From Styela clava (Eukaryota > Chordata > Ascidiacea > Stolidobranchia > Styelidae), in assembly GCF_964204865.1 (NCBI RefSeq), contig NC_135252.1:3224001-3288000 (forward strand): a stretch of DNA of 64,000 nucleotides, given 5' to 3'. Under the pieces are notes generated by a model. It worked only from the letters and a program-made list of their open reading frames with translations, had not been told where the DNA came from and did not search any database. The position numbers and the translations under genes are program-made. Shown here in pieces: positions 11,375-23,932 of the stretch. How positions within the stretch are numbered: position 1 is the stretch's first letter; each line of letters begins with the position of its first letter.

Positions 11375-14300
11375 ATGAAGACCTTTATCGGAAACAGGAG
11401 GTCGGTAAGTCCACTTCATAAATGATTATTTTCCGTCCATTTCAAAGAACTTATCCGCGACGTCAGCATTACTATACCTTCGATGCGTAAACAGATGAAG
11501 AATTCCATATACGCACATGTATGCATCCGCTTTACTTCCATTTTCAAGTAGCATAGTAAAACTGAAACTTAACCTGGGCCAGACATTTAAACTGTGTGAT
11601 TTAATTCCCAAACTCCATCCATATTGAATATTTCTCGGCTATACCTAAATACATATACGTAAATACCCGTAACATACATGCGTAATATCCGTTTGTAGGT
11701 GCATTCAATAGATGCGTAATAAGGTTTTACGGTTCATTTCGTCAAAAGACTGTTACAAGACGTACGGATCAGCAGAAATTATTACACTACCTAAGAGTGA
11801 AGCCAGACAGTTGAAGTTTAAAAGGAATTTAAATAGAAATGATGAGGAGATTGATTTTGGCGGTAAGTTATTAGAAAAGTATATATCATTTTGATTAAGG
11901 ACGTTGGTGACGCTGCCCGATAAATGGTTTATCGCGTATTCCTTCACCCTGGAATGCCACTTCTCATTTTACTTCACTCTGTATATATGTACTTTATGAG
12001 AATTTTCGATATGTGAAAAAATAAGCTATTTACTGAGTTTTTATGTATAATCAAAAGAATATGCAAAATTTTGAAAATGAATTCCAATCCAAATCTCAGC
12101 CATCAAGGACACATCGTTAAAATGATTGAACCACGAAACATACAACAATGCTTATATGTTTCTCGTCATCAGCTTTGGTGGGCAGAGTTTGTCGTTAAAA
12201 TGTGATCGCGATCGTTTAAAAAAGTTTATATATTTTTATCCAAAGCAATAAATATGATTTAACTTCAATAGCTTGGTGCTTCTTTGGCTAGTCGACGCGT
12301 GGAGGAAAAACGCTGCTTCATTATCACGATATGCCAATACATTTCTCTAATGAGGTGGCTTCCAACATTTTTTCAAGCAACCCAAATTTTTTAAATAATA
12401 GTTTTTGTAAAATCTCGCGAACCAAGGATACTAAACGGCATGCAGTTACGTGGCATTACATAAGCAAAATAGATGTTGCCAAGTTTTTCCGCTTCTTTAT
12501 TTCCCACATATACAATTACTGCTGAGCACAAGTCAATACGAAATAAACAATAAAATTTACAGGGAAATAAACTGAATAATAGTAATTCTTTGTTAGAAAC
12601 AAAGCGACCCGAAAGGATTTCAGAAGACCCATTTTTTGGTCGCGATCAATAGGTTCGGAAACACTGCTTTAATGTTCATTTATTTCAATTTTATCTGGCT
12701 TTCAGATACTTCTCGTCCAAGCTATCACAGCCGAATATGATGTTTATGACGAAGAAGTTGTGTCAGACTATTATGGAGAAAATAATGAATATCATGGCAA
12801 TGAATATGGAAGTTCTGATATTTATGGCCAAGATTACAATGTAGAAAATAGACAAGGTTCAAATGATTTTAACGAACAAACAACAGCAACTTCGGCGATT
12901 GAATACCATTGTAAGTTTATATATATACTTATTGTTAACAACAAATATCTTGGAAAGTATTTTTAATAGAAAATTGGCTTGAATCATGTATCAGTATCCC
13001 GTATCAGAATGGCCCAGATGGTTAAAACGAGTGTCTACAGAAATAAAACTATCTAGAAAAAGAAAATGAAAAATACGATACACATTCAAAAATAGCTCAA
13101 GGAATTGATGAGATTGCGGTTAATTTAGTTTTGGCACGAGACTTATTGTTTTCCACCTTTGCTTTTTAACACTGTAAATATTGTTAATAAAATGTAACTT
13201 TTTACGTCACACTTACATGGCCCGCCATACAAGGTGGGCAGGGTGGCCCTGGTTAAAAAAAAAATTGCCCACCCCTTGCTCTATACTGTGATAGAATTTA
13301 TGTTGCATCCATGTAATATTTGGTTTATTATGTTCTTTAATAAGAGCAAGTAGTTTTTATGACTCAAATAGAACCATGCCTTACAACAAACAGCAACTAC
13401 TGGCACTCAAGGTTATAAATCTCCAGAACGAACGCCCACGTAACAGCTTCGAATTGATGTAATAATACCTTCCACTGTTTGAAATTTATTTCGTATGAAC
13501 CTTCATACACACAAATGAGTAAAATTCGTAGTAGGCTTAATCCCGCATATAGTGAATGTTCACAAAATACGATTACAAACTCTCAACGGTACTTTTTCTG
13601 TCTATGATGGTATCCAAATTGTGTCCCACGCAATTTAATTGCATTTTACATCCGCATATTGTGTAATCCTCATACTGTATCCTCAATTTACAGACAACGA
13701 AAACAAAACCATCAACAAAGTACATCAACATCATGATGCATTGATTGCTCTTTATGGTTCTGAAGAATCTGTATTTTCGTTTGTTTATCGCAATCTTCGT
13801 AATCCCGATTACTTGAAATTGTACAAGGTCAAACTAAACATCAAAGAAACTTTGAATGACCCTTCAAAATGTAAGTACGAATTTGCATAATATTTGTAGG
13901 AGAAATGGCATTTATTCATGGTTATTTAAATAAAATACTGATCAATTGGTACGATCCATATTTACGCAAATTGTTTCCGAATATCAACGTCGCCAATTTG
14001 ATGAAATTTATATCAGTTCTCCAAACCTATAGGTCGCGATCCAAAGCTGGGTCGCCTGAGAATTTTTTGGGTTCGTTGGGTTTTTTAAGTTTTTTCAACA
14101 AAACCCCAAAGGATATTGATTTTATTTTCCAGTAAATCTTATTGTTTAATTTGTATTCGGTAATGAAATGTTGCTCAATAATAATTGTATATTTAGTAAG
14201 TAACAGAGCGTAAAAACTTGGAAGCATCTTTTTTGCTTAAGCAAGTTTCAACAAATCGCCGTTGGAAAATAAATATTAACATTGAAATATTGATATATCA

Positions 14301-17300
14301 ATAAGGAAATAAATGTCATGTATAAATGATTTTTTTTTTGTTTGTTTTTGTATTAGAAAATTTAACTTTGCCGCCATAGAAGCATTAAATTCCGAAAAAA
14401 GCATTAAAGTCACGAGATTTTACAAAATTTAATTTTTTTTACAAAATTTAGGCCAATTGAGGGCATTTTATTGATGAAAACCTGACACTATCTTTTTTCC
14501 AGCGTCAGAACTCAGTTCAACGCAGATTGAGGAACTTGGGCAGGTGATAGATATTCTTAACCAACGAATGTCAGAACTTGAGAGTGTCGTTCCACAATCA
14601 TGGCTTACAAAAACAATGGCAGAAGAAGGGTAAGTAATATAGGGATGCTTTGTTGTAAATGTCAAAGGAAGGTCGAAAATATTCAAAAGTATCGATTTGT
14701 TTCATTACTCCAATGAACTATACTTTTCGATCAACCGTACATTGAGCGAGAATTCATTTAAACAGTCATAAATAGGACGAGGAGGAAAACACACCAAATA
14801 AGTTAATGACGAAGCTCCAAGTGGCCGCATGGACAAATTAGAATTGATGAAATTTTGTTATTCATTGATAGGGATCGGCTGAATGCAGTTTTGTCTTCCA
14901 AGCAAGTTTACCGGGATTTGAATGAAATATTGTCCAAAGTAATTGATGGAGAATGGAGGTGTAACATTGGATATCTAGTGCGATTATGGAAAGACGTTGT
15001 GGACACACACAGAAGTGATTGCGATTTACAAAATCAATGCAATGATGACGACCTTCATACCGCAATTGAAGGAGTTGTCAACATTGTGATGGCAAGTTCA
15101 TTATCAAAACCTTTACTTCAATACAAACCGTTACATCAAAATGGGTATATTAGTAAATTTTAAAATAATTATTTTCTCAGGCCCTTGAAAATGTTACGAT
15201 CCATCGCGGATTTTTTGTTGATCCTGAGAAGGTATTTGCAAGAAATAAATTCCGCCTTATATACATGCTGTCGCAAAATAAAAACAGACAATACGCTACA
15301 AAAATAATTGGAAGCGTTCAAGAATTAGAAGATTTGATCGAAGATATCATGTGCAAAGAACTAACGTGAGTAAAGGGTCTGTGCAACTCCTAATCACTTT
15401 TGAATCGTGGTCATAATCATGATCAAATAAACCACTTTTAAAATATTTTTAACAACTCTAAATTATAACATAGACACACAAAGAAGGTCGTATTTCCTGA
15501 TGCCCTTATATACGCCATTTCGATGAATTTGTAACTCGAACCTAATCGAGTAGGCCTATCTGATTGGAATCACCTAGCTCAGTGAATAACTCCTGTTTAG
15601 AGTATACAAACATGTTCAAAAATTAGTCTTAATTTAAAAAAGGGCGCTCCAGAAGTGTGTGTACCAATATAAAGATATTGTTAACCGATTTTGTTCGCCT
15701 ACTTTACATCAAGTTGTGTAAAGGGACTGAAGCCTATGAGCAGGGGGTATATTCACTTGGCTAACACAGACAGTCCCTGAACTCGTAACAGAACTAAAAT
15801 AAGGAAAATGTGAACAAAATAATAGCATAATCCTAACCTGGTACACGCACTACGGGAGTACCAAAAAAAGTCCCAATTATCAAATTAATTCTGATATACA
15901 GGTTGCAAGTTGTGGAAACTGTTCTTAAAAAGTTGACCAAATCAACCGCCAACGGATCCACCCAATCTCCATTTGGAACTATGATCTCAAATACCGACGA
16001 TATGTTAACACTTGTTGATATTCAAACTACGCTTGGAGATGTAACAAAAGATGTCACAGCATTTTATAACGATGCAGGCAGCGTTTTTAGAGCAGCACCT
16101 TCTCTGTTGGGCCAACATATATTGGAATCTTACATGGACTTAGTAAACAATGCGGTTAACATCAATTCAAGTGCCATATGGGCCCAGGTAGGAGAATTCA
16201 AGATGTTCTTACGATTTGGCAAGCTTTTTACATGGACTGAAGTCGAAAAATCGAAGAGTTCAAATATTATAATTTAATATTTCGTATATCAATTATCAAT
16301 AGACTTGAGCTGTACTGCCTTCCAGATCAGGTCACAGGTCAAACGCGTAAATGGATGTATATACATTTCAATGGACTCCCCTCTTCAGTTCAGATTTCGA
16401 TAATATATATAGGCTATACAATAAGAACTATTCGTAGCTTGGTAAATTTATAATACGGTACAAAGTAAATTCACGCACATTCATCATACAAGAGTCATTT
16501 TATATCACAATATTTAGATGTCCTTGGATGAAGTCAGTGAGAAATTGCATCAAATGTTGTTGACTAATGAACGCTATGTCGGAACTGTATCAGACGTCAT
16601 CCTCAGCGAGAAAGCGAATGCAAACGAAAAAAATTACACTTTAGAAAAAGATTCTCTTTCTGTTAGCATATCTCGTGTAGAATTTCAGCGTGAGTTGAAG
16701 CTCATTTTTTCATTTCATACATATTTGCCGGTGCTCCTGAAGTATGCGCACCAAGATGTCGCACAACCTGAACTATAACCTGGTACACAACCTGAGTTCA
16801 GGTTGCGCGCCATCTTGGTGCGCATACTTCAGGAGGCCCTATTTGCCAATATTTTTTCAACCACCTTATATGATTTGACGACGTTGTACGCTACAGTACA
16901 ATAGGCTTATTTTGTATGAATTATTTTTCCAACAGAAAACTCAGAGACAATTGCTCAGTTTAAATATGATGACACATTCATTTGGACAGATGATATTGGC
17001 ACTCTCAATCGTTCGGAAGGAGAGAATCTGAAAGGTAATGCGAATTATAAATGGAAAGAAAATTCCGAAAACTTGTACATAATCAAATTAACACGCCTGC
17101 AACCTGCATTTGGGACCCTTCCGTGTGATCAAATTATGAGCGTTACACTTTCGCATTAAACAAGGCTCCAGGTAACGAGCAGCCGATACGTATGGATGCT
17201 ATTGTATTTTCAAAAAGACTTAATTCGTCGCAGACGTCTCAATCCATCCCACCAATGATGACGTAGAAGCCATAGGATTAGAACGAAATATCTTTAAAAT

Positions 17301-20300
17301 GCGATGACAACGTTTAACTAGTTTATTAAATCATCTATTATTTCAATTTAATTACTTGTTTTCAGTGTATGCTTTGCGATATAAATCATGGTCTCATATG
17401 ATTCGAGAAATATTGATAAAGCAATCGGAATTGACAACAAACTCTTCAGTGTTGGATGAAGTGGATATAGAAAACCATTCTCGTCATACAAGAAGTGTTG
17501 AACCTTCTACTGGAGAAATGACACAAAATAAATCGTTTATCGGTGAAGGAGGCGTGGTTTCGTTATCGACTAAGCAAAACGGAGTTAAACGATCAGTGCC
17601 AGTAACATATTGGTAGGTTAGCTCTTTATAGAAATTGCATATTGCACACAATGAGCCTTTTATACATACAGATATATGAAGCTCAAATCTAAAAATTTCT
17701 GGTTTAGCATAGCTTGCTTAAAAAGCTCTTCGTTAGGAGATTGCCCGAGAACGAATCCGATTTTATCGGTGTACGACGGCAACGTAATATATTTTGAATA
17801 ATACATAACGGTGGCATCATTTTTTGAGCAGTTATGTAGTTTTTTAAGTATTATATGTATTAACATAAATATCAACATAATTCAGTAATTATATGAAAAT
17901 TGCTCTCACCATTACTTTAATTTTTATTTTATTTGGAACCCACGTTGGTAGATATCCGTTGTCATAAAAACAATTTAAACATTTAAATTTCAGGATCAGA
18001 TTTGATGAAGAAACATTTTTAAATTTAACGGATTCATCTGATAAATCAAATTCACAAGTCTGCCTATCATGTGAATATCTTGAAGCAGAAACAATTTCAT
18101 GGAAATCGAAAGGTTGTCACGTGGTATCCGCTGATAAACAAGGAGTTACATGTAAATGTAATCACACAACAAACTTCGCAGCTTTTATGATGCCAGCCGA
18201 AACGATGTTTGATATGACAGAACAAGAATCATTGGTACATTTTTATACTATAGTCGTTTATAAATTGCGAAATAACATGACATTCAAAATAATAAAATAT
18301 TGTATTTTAGATATTTGATACCATTTCAATCATCGGATCAGCACTTTCTGTGGTTGGATTATTGGCCTCTCTTACCATTTTTTACTTGGTCCGACATCTT
18401 GTCCGGAATGAACGATTCAAAGCACACACTAACCTTTCATTGGCTCTTTTGGGAGTTCATATCTTATTTGTAAGACATTCATGTGTTGTAATTAGTTGAA
18501 AGCAATGTAACATTTTTGTAACATATTATTTACATGTTTTCTTGTAGTTGATGGGTGATATTTTTCTAAAGAACAATACAGTTTGCGTGATTTCTACAGT
18601 GTTGACACATTACTTTCTTCTAGCCTCGTTTATGTGGATGCTAGTAGAAGGAATATTTTTATACTTATACGTAGTCCAGGTACAACATTTTAAGATTTTT
18701 ATTCTATTGAGTGCTTGAGTGCTACGTGCAAACAGTAATACTGTATATACCTATTTCTTCTCCTACTTTTTTAAGGTCTTTATGCGATCAAAAATTGCAA
18801 GCTACAATTGGATGTATGCCGTAGGATGGTTAATTCCAGTACTGATTGTGGCAATTGCAGCCGGTTATGGAATTCCACATGACTTGTATGTTATGGAGAT
18901 TGCCGAGAAGAGAAGTGAGGTCGAAATTACACCCCAATGTCCAGAAGGCACAATGCCTTTTCCACCAAGAAACGAAGGGAAAGTTACAATCAGGGACTCT
19001 GGTAGGTTTATGTACTATTTTTGATAATCAATTTTGCGCCATTGAAGCAGATTAGTACTTAATCTCAATTTTAGTAAAATAATTTTTGTTGGTATCCATT
19101 CATTTTCAGGTGAGCAGAAATATGAGAGGTGCTGGTTGAGCACTTCAAATTGGATGATTTGGAGCTTCTTGATACCAGCAATATTAGTTTTGGTTTTCAA
19201 TAGCATTATAATGTGCAAGACTCTTCATGTAAGTAGCACAATATGCATGAAATTTTGATGGTTCAACAGTTAAATACATTAGAAAACAATCTCTCGCTTT
19301 TAGATTTGTGTAACGAGTTTGAAAACTTCTTCAAAAATACGATCAAGAAATAAAATGTACAACAATGGTTCGAAGTCCAGCCCTCCACGTTCATCTTCAT
19401 CTTCGAGGTATGCTTCTGGTCAAGCATCATCGATTGAAGAACAACAACATTTTGGAACATATGATCGATTACACGGCCAAGCCGGTAACGGAAAGACAAC
19501 GCCTACAAGAGTGCCTATTGTTGTATCTACATCTCCTTGTCTTTTACAGGTAACAACAGAGGAGGAAGAGTGTAAGCAGGGAATTAACGGTGAGTATTTT
19601 TAGATCATACTGAATGTCACTGATTATACCTACTGATCATTAATAGGACTCAAAACCAAACAAGAATCAAAGTCAGAAAATTTCTGGGACACTGATACCG
19701 ATCGACAAAATGTCACTCATTAGTAAAAGAGAGCAATGCTCAAATATATGGACACGCAGAACAATTCCCCAAAAATCATATGCGGTGACCAACGACTAAC
19801 ATACCGGCGGTGACTTACCAGTACCTGTATCGGGGTACCGTGACGGTACAGGGACTGTCATGGATATTTTAGGTCCTGTGACAATTGAAACATCAGTTGA
19901 AATATCTCGTGATATGGGTCAATTATGTACCGTATTATCGGATCAGGTACCGAACCACAGTCAAACATTTCACATAAAAACGTTACTAAATAACATGCGT
20001 CAACTTAACACCAGCCGAATCGGGGTACAATTTTTGGTACAGTGACTGTCATAGCCGTTTAGGGCTGATGGACAATTCGACTACACGGACAACTCACCAG
20101 GCCTAGGGTGGTGTAGCCAGTCTGCGGACAATTTCATTCAAACCGCTATAAAACAAAAACCAATATATCTAACCCGTTAATTTTTTCACCGTGGGTGCAT
20201 TGGCGGCATTTATTCTACACGCTAAACCTCGTATTAACTTTCTACGACAAAGGGTTAAAGCTATACAAATCCCCAAAGTACGGCACTCGAAAGACGTATT

Positions 20301-22138
20301 TGCGACCGAACGACCAGTGTGCGACCACGGATTTCAAGCCTTGATCATCGTTTCTGTTGCGTCGAGACTATCGCATACGCAGCCATACAGCAATCAGACA
20401 GACAAAACACGGTGGTCGCAAATTGGTTGACAATTGTTGGTATTGTGACAGCGTGAAAACATTGGGCTTCTAATTGCATTTCTGACCTTCATATATTTCA
20501 AGAACACGGTTATTTCGAACAAAACTCGTTAAATTATAAACAAAGCACCCCATCACAGCAATCAAACAGACGAAAACACGGTGGCCGCAAATTGGTTGAT
20601 AAAGATATTATCGACGTATCGGAAATGCACACCCCCTATTCCCCATCCTTCAAATGTAGAAACGCGAAACTTTCAAATATGGTTAAAAGAAACACAACTC
20701 TACCCACCTGCCAAGTTTCATCTTTTTATTTCTCATATTTGTATGGATTTTCAAGCTTTTGACAGCTACGAGTTAGTTCAGTGTCACCGCGCTGTGTTAC
20801 GGTACCAGAACTTCTCTATCTTTAGAAGGTCCTGTCTTGTGACAGCGTGAATTGAAATTGCAAGATGGTCCGTTGGACACAAAATGACGTCCGATATCCG
20901 CAGAACGTTTAATGACGTCATAGCAAACAAAAACAAATCTTACAGAGCTAACAGAAATATTTGAAATAAATAAAAGTAATAGCCTTCTGGAGAAAAATTT
21001 CATCTTCAACCACTGAAAATTTCGAAGCAATTAGTCCAGTAATCAAAGAGAAAAGCGACTTTTTAAAAACGTGTCAAAGAACAAGAACAAGAACAAGAAC
21101 AAGAACAACAACAACATAATATTGAAACGATCGTTATGTCCACTACGTGTCCAATAAAAGCTGTTTAGTGACAGCAAACGTATACCAATTGCATATCGAC
21201 ATATTTTAGATATCAAAGAAGACGACTCTGTCTCTTCAACGGAAAGCTTAGCTGTTGCGTTCAAAACAGAATCACTGCATCCACACAGCAACGATAACAA
21301 AGAGGTTTCAGCACCAAGATTCCAAACTGTAAGCGGAGATTCGACAAGGTATATTTTAAAGCAGCCTGATACGTTTTTAGTTAAACTGATCTATTTTGTA
21401 TCAAGCAACATTGATTCTTTTTTTTCAGGCTTTACAATAGCCGAACATCGGTGATGTACAGAAACTCAGTTAGCTGTTCTCCTAAAGTAAAAGTGCGATC
21501 ACCATCGTTTAACAACAAAAATGCCCCATTGGAATCTACAGACAAGTATCATTTCTTTCAGGATGCTAAAACAGCGGTCAAAGGTAAGATTACTTTCACA
21601 GTATTTATACACCGATATATGCGAATGTTGATGCGTTTCTACTGCGATCGACAGAACTTAATTCCGATCTCGCAGAGTTGATTGGCGCATTTAGGATTGT
21701 AGGCCTGTTCTACCACAGCAATGAAATTTGACTTGTTTTTATTTTACTTTTTTATTATTTACAGGCGCTCTAGTACTTCTTCCCATACTGGGCGTTCCGT
21801 GGGTGTGTGGATTTCTTGCTCATTTCTCTCAAGTGTTCACAATGCTTTTCATAATTCTCAATTCAACGCAAGGCATTGCAATATTCATAGTATATTGCCT
21901 TTTCAACGGAGAGGTAATCTGATTTAGTAAGAAACCGCTTTATTATTTGTTTGTTGCCTTTTATGCTTGAAGTGTTTTTTGTGATTAGGTGAGAAGAGCG
22001 ATTCATAGAAGACTGGAAAAACGAAATATGAAATATGCTGTCGACAACGGAAGACGTAGAACGAGCAGTACAAGTACTGTCGCCCGTAGCTTTCTTAGAT
22101 TTGGACGGAGACGGAGCACTGTAACCACAACAGCATGA
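11375..22138 (+). CDS. Adhesion-type G-protein-coupled receptor with GAIN/GPS region
   Basis: The exons are 11375-11404 (tentative), 12706-12910, 13694-13870, 14503-14629, 14872-15091, 15181-15365, 15902-16187, 16518-16689, 16936-17034, 17366-17612, 17994-18234, 18311-18469, 18548-18679, 18776-19001, 19110-19228, 19304-19589, 21210-21348, 21429-21583, 21765-21913 and 21989-22138. The phases are consistent throughout, giving about 1167 residues. After a signal-like start and an acidic Tyr-rich stretch comes a long extracellular region with no named adhesion domain that I can recognise. The GPS motif is at about 606-649: two Cys pairs, a Trp, then CKCNHTTNFAAFMM. Seven membrane segments follow; TM3 contains FMWMLVEGIFLY and TM6 contains LPILGVPWVCGF, both characteristic of class B2 receptors. 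ICL3 is about 190 residues and Ser/Thr-rich. Members self-cleave at the GPS and signal through a tethered agonist. The subfamily is not resolved, and the first exon is the weakest part. Confidence 0.88.
12600..12669. mobile_element. hAT-type terminal fragment
   Basis: The block GGTCGCGATCAATAGGTTCGG followed by AAACACTG is the inverse of a CAGTGTTTCCGAACC-type terminus. It lies just upstream of GPCR exon 2. The opposite end was not identified. Confidence 0.4.
13060..13281. mobile_element. Truncated hAT MITE related to the 30128 and 62020 copies
   Basis: It shares the internal blocks TTAGTTTTGGCAC, TATTGTTTTCC, CACTGTAAATATTGTT and ACTTACATGGCCCGCC with the other copies and ends GCCCACCCCTTG. 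The left end is missing. It lies in GPCR intron 2. Confidence 0.6.
14020..14075. mobile_element. hAT-type terminal fragment in a GPCR intron
   Basis: CTCCAAACCTATAGGTCGCG followed by ATCCAAAGCTGGGTCGCC is a recognisable terminal-type sequence of the same broad hAT group. No partner end was found. Confidence 0.35.
15643..15862 (-). mobile_element. 220-bp MITE of the GGAGTACC/GGCGCTCC family
   Basis: The ends are GGCGCTCCAGAAG and CTACGGGAGTACC. The flanking 8-mers are TAAAAAAG and AAAAAAAG (one mismatch). The internal sequence is a close reverse-complement match to the copies at 40776-40993 and 60019-60226, and it matches 33609-33808 in the same orientation. It lies in a GPCR intron. Confidence 0.8.
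16730..16839. mobile_element. 110-bp near-palindromic MITE with exact 8-bp target duplication
   Basis: The left arm begins GGTGCTCCTGAAGTATGCGC and the right arm is its inverse, GCGCATACTTCAGGAGGCCC. A second inner palindrome is built from AACCTGA and TCAGGTT blocks. The 8-mer TATTTGCC flanks it at 16722-16729 and 16840-16847. A sister copy of the same length is at 53114-53223. It sits 41 bases downstream of GPCR exon 8. Confidence 0.9.
19728..21165 (-). repeat. Interspersed repeat of about 1.4 kb filling a GPCR intron
   Basis: Read on the minus strand, it begins with GGACACGTAGTGGACATAAC (near 21152) and ends with a block matching TCCATATATTTGAGCAT (near 19735). Both ends also occur in a much shorter copy at 31505-31745. 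Near 21070-21115 is an (AAGAAC)n tract, and at 19810-20050 a GGTAC-rich segment. Open frames inside are short and not conserved between copies. The element class is uncertain, although GGACACGTAG occurs inverted near the two ends. Confidence 0.6.
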
Positions 22139-22166
22139 AACATCACAGTCAAATTCGCAACTTGTA

Positions 22167-22172
22167 AATAAA
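22167..22172 (+). terminator. Candidate polyadenylation signal of the adhesion GPCR
   Basis: AATAAA lies 29 bases after the TGA at 22136-22138, close but plausible. Confidence 0.5.
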
Positions 22173-22480
22173 TGAGCATTTTGCCAAAACGCAAACGTCA
22201 TATGACCACTTGAAAGTGGGATGACATAGCTACGATATATGGCCTTTTTTCTACTTAATTGTATTATAAATGTATTTGCATGCAAGTTGTTTTCCTTTTT
22301 ATATTGCTGAAAGAAAGATGGTTTGATTTATTGATCAGCTACACAAAATGTGTATTGCAAGTCATGTATGTAAAGACTTTTTCACCTAATGATTTTGAGC
22401 GGCCTCGCCCTAAATGAAAACAATTATTTTTGTTGTGCAAAACCAATATTCTATAAGGAAGAGAAATCAATAATCTAGGC

Positions 22481-23924
22481 CAGGGGTCACCAAACTTTTT
22501 TGACCGCGGGCCGGGTATGACTCAAATTGTGTTGAAACGGGCCGGATGAATATTTTTGTCAATGCAATACAATAAATTCACAAATGTTGGGAATATCGCA
22601 GATTATAGATCGAGAACATCCTAGGAAAAAAAATTAACAAGATTTCTATATCTAGACAACTATCCTGAGTTTAGCTGTTATCAAAACGTTGCTGTCATGA
22701 ATTAGAATTGTTACAAAATCCGCGGCAAAAAATGTACGCATCACGTCTGCTAAGTACCGTTACGCCGTGTTGAAATACCGCTCATAAAAACGACTGCCTG
22801 CTGTAGCTTGGATTTCTATGAAATTTTGACATATTTTAGATAAAATAAACAACTATTATCTGGTATTTGAATTTTTTCATTAGCGCACAGATTTCCCAAC
22901 ATTCGACGCTTTCAAAAATTACGCTCCAGTTATACGTAGTGAAAATTAATGATATTGTCTATGGACACCAATAAAATTTATATGGACGTGTGTATTTCTT
23001 GTCTAACTTGATACTTACCAATTTTTATGAATTTCGTACAATCAGAACATCGTTAATTATTACCCACAATGAACCACTGTCAAACTATCATGAACAACTC
23101 CAGCGTTTATTTGCGACGATCTTCCGGCGGTGTCAATGACCGTTGCCAGAATAAAATCCTGAAATAGTCTCAATATACCATAGATGTGACGCACATCGAA
23201 AGATTAGTGATTGATATGTGTTATTTTTCCATATTCAGTACAGTTCTTATCAAAAAAGTAATACAATCATTATGGAAAAAATTGGCTGTCGGGCGGTACT
23301 AAAATTCCGATATCTCCGTTATTTCTTGACCGTTTATTCCAAACTTGGTATTGTTTTCTATTTTTACTCAGATCTTTCCACTGGAGCAGTTTTTATTTAA
23401 ATCGGATGAACTTCAATTTTTTTGTAACATACCTACATGAATATCCGCATTAAAGCAGTACAAAAGTTAGTGTGGCTTTTGAAATTGGAGCAGTACGCGA
23501 GGGATTACAGTACTGTTAGCACAAAATGAGCATTCGACGTTTATTTTAGCACGAAAAACAAACAGTTTCGTCGAAAGCAAGCGCCACGAGTGTACAAGTG
23601 TATCTCAGAAAACGTTACGTACTGGTAGCATTCAAAGTCGCAAAAACGAAGTTTTGTTTACAACCACGACTGAAAATCTGTCAGGGTGACAAAAGTGTAT
23701 GAGCGGATGCGGAAAGGCCTATTATTACGTCAATTTTCTGCATCTTGCCGATTGGCCAATGTTACGAAATAAACAAGGAAGACGATGCTCGTGAAAATCT
23801 TTCTTGGAAAAAAATTTAGCCATTTTTGCGCGTTATTGCGGACCTGATAAAATGACGCCGCGGGCCGGATAAAATGACGTCGCGGGCCGGATTCGGCCCG
23901 CGGGCCGTAGTTTGGTGACCCCTG
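22481..23924. mobile_element. 1.44-kb non-autonomous hAT element with exact target duplication
   Basis: The left end is CAGGGGTCACCAAACTTTTT and the right end is AGTTTGGTGACCCCTG, good inverted repeats. The 8-mer ATCTAGGC flanks it at 22473-22480 and 23925-23932. Subterminal GCGGGCCGG blocks occur at both ends, with a direct duplication of the block AAAATGACG(C/T)CGCGGGCCGGAT near the right end. I see no long transposase reading frame, so it should depend on an autonomous partner elsewhere. Confidence 0.92.
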
Positions 23925-23932
23925 ATCTAGGC

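Noticed and set aside
11712-11888. Open frame with a good donor (GGCG|GTAAGT) considered as the first GPCR exon
   Set aside because: Joined to 12706, it shifts the frame and stops after about ten codons, whereas the small exon at 11375-11404 joins in phase and gives a signal-like start.
13905-14135. Open frame in a GPCR intron, considered as an extra exon
   Set aside because: Its right part is a repeat terminus (GGTCGCG block) and including it breaks the phase between exons at 13870 and 14503.
20191-20850. Open frames of 80-90 codons in the intron between TM5 and TM6
   Set aside because: They are inside the 19728-21165 repeat and are absent from its shorter copy; no conserved protein features.
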